Assembly: GCA_964499865.1 (NCBI GenBank)
Contig: CAZCPY010000117.1
Span: forward strand, 1 to 9,837
Direction: 5' to 3'
DNA from: JANOGU01 sp964499865
GTDB lineage: Bacteria; Pseudomonadota; Alphaproteobacteria; Rhodobacterales; Rhodobacteraceae
DNA: 9,837 nucleotides
The notes below the pieces were generated by a model. That model saw only the letters and a program-made list of their open reading frames with translations. It was not told where the DNA came from and did no database searches. Shown here in pieces: positions 1-7,216 of this stretch. How positions within the stretch are numbered: the stretch's first letter is position 1; every line of letters starts with the position of its first letter. Both the position numbers and the translations under genes were made by a program.

Positions 1-134
1 ATTCGACCCCGCGCTACGACCCGGTTTCGGGCCTGCCGATCTGCAACAACCGCTACCCGCCGGGTGCGGTGGTCGGCGTCTACCAGACACCGGACGCGGG
101 CATCAACGATTACGTCCCGCGCTCCAGCCGCTGA
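1..134 (+). CDS. 3' end of an unrecognised protein gene (partial)
   Basis: Reading from base 3, the sequence stays open to a TGA at 132-134 and gives the last 43 residues of a protein ending in DYVPRSSR. The stretch is rich in Pro, Gly, Tyr and Asn (for example NNRYPPGAVVGVYQTPD), which looks like folded coding sequence rather than a shadow frame. The other two frames give the Arg- and Pro-rich peptides typical of GC-rich noise. I do not recognise the family. In related genomes miaB often lies near phoH, but this tail does not look like the TRAM domain that ends MiaB. The hairpin terminator that follows at 168-204 supports this stop as the true end of a transcription unit. The start lies outside the window. 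Confidence 0.55.
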   Translation, partial: STPRYDPVSGLPICNNRYPPGAVVGVYQTPDAGINDYVPRSSR

Positions 135-167
135 GCCGCGGCGCAGCCCTTCGGGCGCACCGGATCC

Positions 168-204
168 CCGCGGCCGCAGCACGCGCTGCGGCCGCGGCCG
201 TTTT
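168..204 (+). terminator. Rho-independent terminator after the partial gene
   Basis: A perfect 13-bp stem (168-180 with 185-197) closes a 4-nt loop (ACGC) and is followed within 3 nt by TTTT at 201-204. The stem is almost entirely G-C. It lies 34 nt after the stop of the upstream gene and about 140 nt before the phoH start, so it probably separates the upstream gene from the phoH operon. The T tract is short, but this is the clearest intrinsic terminator in the window. Confidence 0.7.
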
Positions 205-342
205 GGCGGCGGCTTTTTCGGCGGGCCTGTCACAAGAACGGCATTCTCGCGCGGCAAGCTGGTCCTGTCCGGCACAAGCCGCTGGACAGGCTGCCCCACG
301 GGGCGCAGATTCGTCACCGGGCCGCAGGAGAAGGAGTCCCCC

Positions 343-1350
343 TTGGGCATCAGCGCGCTGACCCCGCCCTCCGCCACGGAAGATGTCGTCGAGACGCTTC
401 TGGAATTCCCCGACAACCGCCTGCTGATCGGCCTGTGCGGCAACTTCGACCGCAACCTGGCGCAGATCGAACACCAGATGGGGGTTCACATCCTGCGCCG
501 GGGGAACCGGCTGGCGGTGATCGGCGACCGGGGCGCGCGCGAGGCGGCGGCGGGGACGCTGAAGGGCCTTTATGCCCGCCTGCAATCGGGCCGCCCGGTC
601 GAGGCGGGCGACGTCGATGCAGCGATCCGCATGGGGCGGCCCGCGGGCACCGACGAGGGCCCCGAGCAGATCGAGATGTTCCAGGGCGGCCGCTACGAGC
701 TGCGCACCCGCAAGAAGCCCATCGACCCGAGGACCGAGGCGCAGAAGGCCTATGTCAAGGCGCTGTTCGATCACGAACTGTGCTTCGGCATCGGCCCTGC
801 GGGCACCGGCAAGACCTATCTGGCGGTGGCCGTCGGCGTCACCATGCTGATCTCGGGCGCCGTCGAGCGGATCATCCTGTCGCGTCCGGCCGTGGAGGCG
901 GGCGAGCGGCTGGGCTTCCTGCCCGGCGACATGAAGGAGAAGATCGACCCCTACATGCAGCCCCTCTACGACGCCCTGAACGACTTCCTGCCGCAGAAGC
1001 AGGTGGTCAAGCTGATGGAGGAAAAGCGCATCGAGATCGCGCCCCTGGCCTTCATGCGCGGGCGCACGCTGTCGGGCGCCTTCGTGGTGCTGGACGAGGC
1101 GCAGAACGCCACCACCATGCAGATGAAGATGTTCCTGACCCGCCTGGGAGAGGGCAGCCGGATGGTCATCACCGGCGACCGCACGCAGATCGACCTGCCC
1201 CGCGGCACGGCCTCGGGCCTGGCCGAGGCGGAACGCATCCTCAAGGGGGTCAGGGGCGTGTCGATGTCCTACTTCACCTCGAAGGACGTGGTGCGCCACC
1301 CGCTTGTGGCCCGGATCATCGAGGCCTACGAGGCGGAAAGCGAGGGCTGA
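343..1350 (+). CDS. phoH: PhoH-family ATPase (YbeZ-type), TTG start
   Basis: This encodes a 335-residue cytoplasmic PhoH/YbeZ ATPase, a P-loop protein of the RNA-helicase-like PhoH family that is linked functionally and by gene order to the rRNA-processing protein YbeY. Visible motifs are the Walker A GPAGTGKT at residues 151-158, the Walker B strand FVVLDEAQN at 247-255 and the sensor-like TGDRTQIDLP further on. The reading frame is open back to position 64, but the region before 343 translates to Arg/Gly-rich noise and contains the terminator. I chose TTG at 343 because the GGAGAAGGAG at 326-335 sits 7 nt upstream and because the sequence straight after it (SALTPPS, then TLLEFPDNRLL) resembles the usual N terminus of alphaproteobacterial PhoH. 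Length is normal for the family. It is the first gene of a phoH-ybeY-corC-lnt operon that is interrupted just after this gene. Confidence 0.95.
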   Translation: MGISALTPPSATEDVVETLLEFPDNRLLIGLCGNFDRNLAQIEHQMGVHILRRGNRLAVIGDRGAREAAAGTLKGLYARLQSGRPVEAGDVDAAIRMGRPAGTDEGPEQIEMFQGGRYELRTRKKPIDPRTEAQKAYVKALFDHELCFGIGPAGTGKTYLAVAVGVTMLISGAVERIILSRPAVEAGERLGFLPGDMKEKIDPYMQPLYDALNDFLPQKQVVKLMEEKRIEIAPLAFMRGRTLSGAFVVLDEAQNATTMQMKMFLTRLGEGSRMVITGDRTQIDLPRGTASGLAEAERILKGVRGVSMSYFTSKDVVRHPLVARIIEAYEAESEG

Positions 1351-1377
1351 GGCCGACAACGGCTCCTTAACCAGATA

Positions 1378-1406
1378 TTGCCTAGGTTTCGGAGAAGCGT
1401 CATACA
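1378..1406 (+). promoter_or_regulatory. Possible promoter for the inserted module
   Basis: The 67-nt gap between phoH and the methyltransferase is noticeably more A/T-rich than its surroundings. TTGCCT at 1378-1383 matches 4 of 6 bases of a sigma-70 -35 box, and CATACA at 1401-1406, after a 17-nt spacer, matches 3 of 6 of a -10 box. This is a weak pattern match only. It is offered because an acquired modification gene normally brings its own promoter. No controller-protein (C-box-like) repeats are visible. Confidence 0.25.
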
Positions 1407-1417
1407 GGTTGTGAGCA

Positions 1418-2272
1418 ATGGAGGCGGCCGTGTCACTGAACGGCAAGTTCGTGGTGGACGGCTCAGTCGACGGCGCAGACCGCGCGCTTTCAGCCGGTGC
1501 AGCCGAACAGATTGTCAAGGTTGGTGACTGCCTTAGACTTCTATCTGAACTTGCTCCTCAATCGATTGGCGTGGTTGTCACGTCCCCGCCCTACAACATC
1601 GGTGTGCGCTATCGAAGCTATGCTGACAGAAAGCCACGGGATGTGTATCTGGACTGGATGGGCGACGTGGCTGCGGCTCTGAAACGGGTGCTGCAGCCGG
1701 ACGGATCTGTCTTCCTGAACCTTGGCTCGACCAACACGGATCCTTGGATTGCCGCTGACGTCGCGGGAGCCTTCCGCAAAGACTTTATGCTGCAGAACCA
1801 AATCGTCTGGATCAAGTCGGTGTCGGTCGGGAATGACACGATTGGGCATTTCAAGCCAATCACGAGTCGCCGATTCCTCAACAACAATCACGAGTCCATT
1901 TATCACTTCACGATCCGCGGCGGCGTAGAAGTCGACCGGCTGTCCGTAGGCGTGCCGTTTAAGGACAAGAGCAACATCGCGCGCTGGGGTCATGCACGAG
2001 ATCGGCGCTGCGCTGGAAACACTTGGTTCATCCCCTATCCAACTGTGCGATCAAAGGCTCAGAAGTTTGACCACCCCGCCGGGTTCCCAGTCGAACTGCC
2101 CCTGCGCTGCCTCAAGCTGCATGGCAAAGCGGACGCATTGGTACTTGACCCGTTCGTCGGCACGGGCACGACACTCGTTGCGGCGAAGGAACTTGGAATG
2201 AGCGGAGTCGGCTTCGAAATTGATGCGGACTACGCTGAGATTGCTTGCGCCAGACTGCGTCTTCTCGAATGA
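1418..2272 (+). CDS. Site-specific DNA methyltransferase, beta class (N4-cytosine likely)
   Basis: The product is a 284-residue SAM-dependent DNA base methyltransferase. Catalytic motif IV, TSPPYN, lies at residues 55-60, and the SAM-binding motif I, LDPFVGTGTT, lies near the C terminus at 243-252, followed by GFEID at 265-269. Motif IV before motif I is the beta-class order, which places the target-recognition region between them (about residues 105-235, including GNTWFIPYPTV at 200-210 and HPAGFPVELP at 219-228). SPPY rather than DPPY favours N4-methylcytosine over N6-methyladenine, though some SPPY enzymes methylate adenine. The target cannot be read from the sequence. The start is ambiguous: ATG 1418 has no well-spaced ribosome-binding site, whereas the in-frame GTG at 1430 has GGAGG at 1420-1424 five nt upstream and would give 280 residues. 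Hand counts of sample lines give about 52-60% GC, against 78% in a ybeY line, suggesting transfer. The gene splits phoH from ybeY and overlaps its partner by ATGA. Confidence 0.9.
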   Translation: MEAAVSLNGKFVVDGSVDGADRALSAGAAEQIVKVGDCLRLLSELAPQSIGVVVTSPPYNIGVRYRSYADRKPRDVYLDWMGDVAAALKRVLQPDGSVFLNLGSTNTDPWIAADVAGAFRKDFMLQNQIVWIKSVSVGNDTIGHFKPITSRRFLNNNHESIYHFTIRGGVEVDRLSVGVPFKDKSNIARWGHARDRRCAGNTWFIPYPTVRSKAQKFDHPAGFPVELPLRCLKLHGKADALVLDPFVGTGTTLVAAKELGMSGVGFEIDADYAEIACARLRLLE

Positions 2273-2793
2273 AGAAGCCGAAACTGTACATTAGCCGCAT
2301 CCGGTTTGACCCTGCAAAGATCGCGGAGGCACTGCGAGTACGTCCCGATGACGTGCAAAGGGCCTTCACCGACGGTCGAGGTGCGTGGCCGTTCTCCGAG
2401 GTTTGGGGAACACGCCTTTACGAGTTCATCGCGCACAGCAACACCAACAATCCGGTTTCGGATGGTGTAGTTGCATTGCAGCAACTCGGTGACTTTCGGA
2501 TCAGCGTAAAGGCGCTGGGACGCAAAAACGCGAAGTTTCAGCAATCTAGAGACGTTGGAAGCGGTCGGAGCGCCACGCGTGACGGTCTCCTTGGGGCATT
2601 GGAAGCATGCGACAGGGTAATCGTTGTTGACCTAACCCTGTTTCCGGCGGTGTCCTTCTTGCCGCTCGAGACGACACGACTTGTCACCGCTGTGCATCAC
2701 AAACGCCTTGGTACGAGCGGCTGGTCCAAAGCACAGGCCTACCGCTGGCTCGACGACGTGTATGACTGGTCCATCCTTGACCTCGACATCTAG
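2269..2793 (+). CDS. Unrecognised methyltransferase partner; candidate type II restriction endonuclease
   Basis: This 174-residue protein begins at an ATG that overlaps the methyltransferase TGA (ATGA). There is no ribosome-binding site, so translation is probably coupled. An in-frame ATG at 2245 is possible but would overlap the methyltransferase by 28 nt. I do not recognise the family. Features compatible with a PD-(D/E)xK nuclease core are E44 in a putative first helix (FSEVWG), D65 in PVSDGVV, then a strand ending ISVKAL with S79-V80-K81, followed by QQS at 91-93 and GSGRS at 97-101. A serine in the glutamate position of the xVK motif is known in the Cfr10I/Bse634I/NgoMIV nucleases, where an acidic residue 14 positions after the lysine completes the site; here D95 is exactly 14 after K81. 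A hydrophobic strand VIVVDLTLFP (117-126) could be a core strand. There is no signal peptide or membrane segment. GC is low like the methyltransferase (53 and 57% in two hand-counted lines). It could instead be an accessory protein of unknown role. Confidence 0.55.
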   Translation: MKKPKLYISRIRFDPAKIAEALRVRPDDVQRAFTDGRGAWPFSEVWGTRLYEFIAHSNTNNPVSDGVVALQQLGDFRISVKALGRKNAKFQQSRDVGSGRSATRDGLLGALEACDRVIVVDLTLFPAVSFLPLETTRLVTAVHHKRLGTSGWSKAQAYRWLDDVYDWSILDLDI

Positions 2794-2796
2794 TCG

Positions 2797-3300
2797 ATGG
2801 AGCCGCTGGTCGACGTGGTGATCGAGGACGACCGCTGGGCGGGCTTCGGGCTCGAGGCGCTGGCCGGGCGGGCCTGTGCGGCGGCGCTGGAGGGCGCGGG
2901 CCTGCCGCGGGCGGGGTTCCAGATCGTGGTGATGGGCTGCGATGACGCGCGGATCGCCGCGCTGAACGCCGATTTCCGCGGCAAGCCGCAGGCCACCAAC
3001 GTGCTGTCGTGGCCGGCCGAGGACCTCGCGCCCGATGCCGCCGGCGGGGCGCCCCTGCCCCCCGACCCCGGCGCGGGCGACGACCCCGCCGGGCTGGGCG
3101 ACATCGCCATTGCCTGGGAGACCTGCGCGCGCGAGGCCGCCGAACAGGGCAAGCCGCCGGAGGACCACGTCACCCACCTTCTGGTTCACGCAACCTTGCA
3201 TTTGCTGGGCTATGACCATGTGCGAGATGCGGATGCCGCGGCGATGGAGGCGCTGGAAGTGCGCATACTGGACAAGCTGGGCATCGCCGACCCATATTGA
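2797..3300 (+). CDS. ybeY: Endoribonuclease YbeY, 16S rRNA maturation
   Basis: YbeY is a zinc-dependent endoribonuclease that helps mature the 3' end of 16S rRNA and clear defective ribosomes; it partners with PhoH/YbeZ-type proteins. The 167-residue product carries the family signature near its C terminus: HLLVHATLHLLGYDH, with zinc ligands H131, H135 and H141. The upstream substrate-site segment is also present (NADFRGKPQATNVLSWP, 57-73). Residues about 79-97 form a Gly/Pro/Ala-rich insertion before GDIAIAWE, as is common in alphaproteobacterial forms. The start ATG comes only 3 nt after the stop of the inserted partner gene, and no Shine-Dalgarno sequence is visible in the 20 nt before it. 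Translation may therefore rely on coupling to the inserted gene. In E. coli and many other bacteria ybeY directly follows phoH/ybeZ, so the native neighbour has been displaced by about 1.4 kb. Confidence 0.95.
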   Translation: MEPLVDVVIEDDRWAGFGLEALAGRACAAALEGAGLPRAGFQIVVMGCDDARIAALNADFRGKPQATNVLSWPAEDLAPDAAGGAPLPPDPGAGDDPAGLGDIAIAWETCAREAAEQGKPPEDHVTHLLVHATLHLLGYDHVRDADAAAMEALEVRILDKLGIADPY

Positions 3301-3349
3301 CGGACCCCAAGGCGCCTCCGGGCCCCTTTCACACTGGACACAGGACCAC

Positions 3350-4290
3350 ATGGGCAGTCGCAGCGACGAGGCCGCTTCGCCTTCGAAGCCGGACCTCCGG
3401 AACGTTCCGCCGGGCCGACCGGCCCGCGGCCTGCTGGGGCGCATCTTCCCGAAGCTGAACGCCGAGACGCAGGCCCCCGCCGCCCCCGCCGGCGTGCCCG
3501 CCGCGCCCGCCGCGGGGCCCGCGCTGCCCGGCGTGGCGAACCTGCGCAAGCTGCGCGTGGACGACGTGGCGATCCCGAAATCGGCCATCGTGGCGATCCC
3601 GCTCGACACCTCGCGCGAGGCGCTGGTCGAGGCNNNNNNNNNNTCGAGGGCTTCCGCGAGCACGGCTTTTCGCGCCTGCCGGTCTACAAGGGCACGCTGG
3701 ACCATCCGCAGGGACTGGTGCTGCTGAAGGACTTCGCCCTGCAGCAGGGCTTTGGCGCGACGGCGCGGTTTTCGCTGCGCAAGCTCTTGCGCCCGCTGAT
3801 CTACGCCCCGCCCTCGATGCCCGCCGCGGTGTTGCTGCAGAAGATGCAGCGCGAGCGGTCGCACATGGCGCTGGTGATCGACGAATACGGCGGCGTCGAC
3901 GGGCTGGTGACGATCGAGGACCTGATCGAGACGGTGATCGGCGAAATCGAGGACGAGCACGACGACGAGGAAACCGCGCTCTGGAAGGAAGAGAAGCCCG
4001 GCGTGATCGTGGCCCAGGCCACCGCACCGCTGGACGAGATCGAGGCCGCCATCGGGCTGAAGCTGCGCACCGGCGAGGATGACGGCGAGATCGACACGCT
4101 GGGGGGTCTGGTGTTCCTGCGCACCGGCCGGGTACCGGGCCGGGGCGAGATCGTGCCGCATGAAAGCGGCGCGCAGTTCGAGGTGCTGGACGCCGATCCG
4201 CGGCGCATCAAGCGCCTGCGCCTGCGCCTGCCCGGGGCCGCCGCTGCGCTGCCCGACACGCCGCCCGAACCGCCGACCTACGGAGCATGA
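3350..4290 (+). CDS. corC: CorC/HlyC-type CBS-domain protein, interrupted by an assembly gap
   Basis: This is a CorC (YbeX)-type protein, a family implicated in magnesium/cobalt handling, here without the DUF21 membrane domain of longer relatives. In order it shows a charged N terminus, an Ala/Pro-rich linker (residues 41-61), a first CBS domain starting near VDDVAIPKSAIVAIP (70-84) and continuing to SRLPVYKGTLDHPQG, a second CBS domain around MALVIDEYGGVDGLVTIEDLIETVIGE (read in pieces), and a C-terminal transporter-associated CorC_HlyC domain with DTLGGLVF. Ten N at 3634-3643 interrupt codon 95, and the reading frame is different on each side. Collapsing the duplicated TCGAGG that flanks the N run restores one frame (ALVE joined to GFREHGFSRLPVY) of 307 residues, a normal family length. 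The break therefore looks like an assembly artefact, not a pseudogene. ATG 3350 has AGGA at 3342-3345. The stop overlaps the lnt start as ATGA. Confidence 0.88.
3634..3643. other. Assembly gap (10 N) inside corC
   Basis: Ten unknown bases. The left flank ends TCGAGGC (3627-3633) and the right flank begins TCGAGGG (3644-3650), so the two contig ends share TCGAGG. The most economical reading is an unmerged overlap padded with a fixed N run, not ten truly missing bases. The N length also shifts the reading frame, which is another sign that it is a placeholder. Confidence 0.9.
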
Positions 4291-5774
4291 CGCGGATGGT
4301 CCGACTGCGCTGGCCCGGCCTGCCCACGCTTGGCGCGGCCTTCGCCCTGGGGGCATTGGCGGCCACGGGGCAGGCGCCCTGGGGGATGTGGTACCTCGCC
4401 GTCCCGGCCTTTGCCGCCTTTTTCCTGCTGGTCACGCGCCGGGGGGCCGGGTTCTGGCCGGGCCTCGCCTTCGGTGCAGGGCATTTCGGGCTGGCGCTGA
4501 GCTGGATCGTGGAGCCGTTTCTGGTCGAACCGGAGGTCTACGGCTGGATGGCGCCCTTTGCGCTGGTGCTGATGGCCGTCGGGCTGGCGCTGTTCTGGGC
4601 GCTGCCTGCGGCAATGCTGGTGACGCGGGGGCCGCTGGCGGTGGCGGTCGGGCTGAGCGCGGCCGAAGTGGCGCGGGGGCTGGTGTTCACGGGCTTTCCC
4701 TGGGCCCAGCCGGGGCATGTCTGGGTGGGCACGCCGGTGGATCAGGTCGCATCCCTTGCCGGGGCCACGGGACTGACGGTGCTGACCCTGCTGGCCGCCG
4801 CCCTGCCGGTGGCGGCGCCGCGCGCGGGGACGGCGGCGGCGGTGGCGGCACTGGCTGCGGCGGCGGCGTTCGGGCTGTGGCGGCTGTCCCTGCCCCTGCC
4901 GCCCGACCCGGGACCGGTGCTGCGGCTGGTGCAGCCCAATGCGGCGCAGCGTCTCAAATGGGACCCCGCCGAGGCGGGCCGCATCTTCGACCGGTCGCTG
5001 GGCCTGACGCGCGGCAGCACGCGCGCGGACCTCGCGATCTGGCCCGAAACCGCGGTGCCCTACCTGCTGAACGACGCGCCCCGGGCGCGGGCGGCGATTG
5101 CCGAGGCGGGCGGCGGGGCGCCGGTCATCGTGGGCATCCAGCGCACCGACGGCGGAACCCGGGGCTTCAACAGCATGGCGGTGATCGGCCCGGGGGGCGG
5201 GGTCAGCGCCATCTACGACAAGTACCACCTCGTGCCCTTCGGCGAATATCTGCCGCTGGGCGACCTGGCCTATGACCTCTTCGGCCTGAGCGCCTTTGCC
5301 GCGCGGACGGGCAACGGCTTTTCGGCGGGGCCGGGTCCGCGGCTTCTGGACCTCGGGCCCGGGCTTGGCACGATCGCGCCGCTGATCTGCTACGAGGCGG
5401 TGTTTCCCGGGATCCTGTCGGCGATGCCGGGGCGGGCGGGGCTGATCGTGCAGATCACCAACGACGCCTGGTTCGGCACGCGGACGGGGCCGTTCCAGCA
5501 CTTTGCCCAGGCCCGCCTGCGCGCCATCGAACAGGGCCTGCCGCTGGCGCGGGCGGCCAACACCGGGATCACCGCCATGGTCGATGCGCGCGGCCGGGTC
5601 ACGGCCAGGCTGCCGATGGGCGAGGCCGGTGCGCTGGACGCCCCGCTGCCCGCGGCCCTGCCGCCCACGCCCTATGCCCGGTTCGGCGAGGTGCCGGTCT
5701 GGCTGTTGCTGGCCGCACTCGGCGCGCTGCTGGCGACCCGGCGCCGCCTTGACGCCCCGGGAGGGGCCGCGTAA
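4287..5774 (+). CDS. lnt: Apolipoprotein N-acyltransferase Lnt
   Basis: Lnt is an inner-membrane enzyme that transfers the third acyl chain from phospholipid to the N-terminal cysteine of lipoproteins, the last step of lipoprotein maturation. The 495-residue product has a run of hydrophobic segments over about residues 12-195, then a periplasmic nitrilase-like domain, and a final hydrophobic helix (469-483) followed by RRR. The Glu-Lys-Cys catalytic triad is visible as E254 in WPETAVPY, K312 in YDKYHLVPFGEYLP and C368 in LICYEAVFP; E320 of the GEYLP loop is also kept. The segment TNDAWFG is intact. The start ATG overlaps the corC stop (ATGA), implying translational coupling in the phoH-ybeY-corC-lnt operon. 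The Ala-rich stretch at 181-195 is a transmembrane helix, not an anomaly. Length and motifs are normal. Confidence 0.96.
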   Translation: MTRMVRLRWPGLPTLGAAFALGALAATGQAPWGMWYLAVPAFAAFFLLVTRRGAGFWPGLAFGAGHFGLALSWIVEPFLVEPEVYGWMAPFALVLMAVGLALFWALPAAMLVTRGPLAVAVGLSAAEVARGLVFTGFPWAQPGHVWVGTPVDQVASLAGATGLTVLTLLAAALPVAAPRAGTAAAVAALAAAAAFGLWRLSLPLPPDPGPVLRLVQPNAAQRLKWDPAEAGRIFDRSLGLTRGSTRADLAIWPETAVPYLLNDAPRARAAIAEAGGGAPVIVGIQRTDGGTRGFNSMAVIGPGGGVSAIYDKYHLVPFGEYLPLGDLAYDLFGLSAFAARTGNGFSAGPGPRLLDLGPGLGTIAPLICYEAVFPGILSAMPGRAGLIVQITNDAWFGTRTGPFQHFAQARLRAIEQGLPLARAANTGITAMVDARGRVTARLPMGEAGALDAPLPAALPPTPYARFGEVPVWLLLAALGALLATRRRLDAPGGAA

Positions 5775-5784
5775 CGCAGGCGCG

Positions 5785-5829
5785 CCGCCACAACGGCTTC
5801 CTGGCGTGGCGGACAGCATCAATGGAGCA
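5785..5829 (+). promoter_or_regulatory. SAM/SAH riboswitch controlling metK translation
   Basis: A perfect 7-bp stem (CCGCCAC 5785-5791 with GTGGCGG 5806-5812) closes a 14-nt loop containing ACGGCTTCCTGGC, followed by a short linker and then GGAGCA at 5824-5829. The loop bases 5796-5801 (GCTTCC) can pair with GGAGC at 5824-5828, with one unpaired T, forming an H-type pseudoknot that would hide the metK ribosome-binding site. From memory, the core ACAACGGCTTCCTGGC and the trailing GGAGCA match the structurally studied SAM/SAH riboswitch, a class reported upstream of metK in Rhodobacterales. Ligand binding is expected to shut off translation of SAM synthetase when SAM is plentiful. The placement, 10 nt after lnt and ending 7 nt before the metK start, fits exactly. 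Confidence 0.9.
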
Positions 5830-5836
5830 CTTCCCC

Positions 5837-7018
<1,182 letters not shown>

Positions 7019-7049
7019 GGCGGATGTGGCCGGCCGGTCTTCCGGGGGT

Positions 7050-7085
7050 GCCGTCCTTGGGGCCATCGAGGCCCCTGCGGACGGC
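7050..7085 (+). terminator. Terminator-like hairpin after metK
   Basis: A two-part stem: GCCGTCC (7050-7056) with GGACGGC (7079-7085) outside, and GGGGCC (7059-7064) with GGCCCC (7070-7075) inside, separated by a 2/3-nt internal loop and capped by ATCGA. That is 13 base pairs, 32 nt after the metK stop. There is no clear T tract behind it (only CTTTG about 12 nt later), so it may be a weak or T-less terminator, or an mRNA 3'-end stabiliser. Confidence 0.5.
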
Positions 7086-7130
7086 CCTGCCGGGGACCTT
7101 TGTCGCCGCTGCGCCTTGTCCCGGGCGTTG

Positions 7131-7190
7131 CGCCGCGGGGGTTTCACACCCCCGCACCCCCGTGGGATACTTGACAAGAGATGAAGGGGC
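7131..7190 (+). repeat. Rhodobacterales-type dispersed intergenic repeat
   Basis: GCGGGGGT (7135-7142) and ACCCCCGC (7148-7155) form a perfect 8-bp hairpin with loop TTCAC. It is followed by CACCCCCGTGGGATACTTGACAAG and then AGATGAAGG-like sequence (split here as 7155-7165, GTGGGATACTTG and ACAAGAGATGAAG). From memory, a GC hairpin followed by CCCC(G)-GGAGTATTTG-CAAGATGAAG-like sequence recurs between genes in many Rhodobacterales genomes. The last 40 nt of this window look like the first part of another copy. The ATGAAG at its end supplies a false in-frame upstream start for trmB. Confidence 0.5.
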
Positions 7191-7216
7191 GGTCGTGTTC
7201 GCCTGCCACTGAAACG

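Noticed and set aside
26..27. P26-D27 of the partner protein (nt about 2344-2349) as the PD of a Cfr10I-type motif, 54 residues before K81
   Set aside because: The spacing fits, but the residues lie in an apparent N-terminal helix (RPDDVQRAF). D65 before the SVK strand is a better candidate. The coordinates given are residue numbers.
64..342. Open frame extending phoH upstream by 93 codons
   Set aside because: It crosses the upstream gene's stop region and the hairpin terminator, and its translation is Arg/Ser/Gly-rich noise with no PhoH similarity.
2245..2268. Earlier in-frame ATG for the methyltransferase partner
   Set aside because: It would overlap the methyltransferase by 28 nt. The ATGA overlap at 2269 is the normal coupled arrangement and gives a Lys-rich start typical of cytoplasmic proteins.
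3350..4290. corC as a frameshifted pseudogene
   Set aside because: The frame change coincides exactly with the N run, and collapsing the duplicated TCGAGG restores a full-length protein.
4827..4872. GCG/GCC-rich tract in lnt as a simple repeat
   Set aside because: It encodes an Ala-rich transmembrane helix and is explained by the protein and the GC bias.
4278..5822. 514-codon minus-strand open frame opposite lnt
   Set aside because: Antisense shadow of lnt, low-complexity Arg/Gln/Pro content, no recognisable domain.
7171..7199. TTGACA as a -35 box for trmB
   Set aside because: The hexamer at the matching -10 distance (CGTGTT) is poor, and TTGACA is part of the dispersed repeat.
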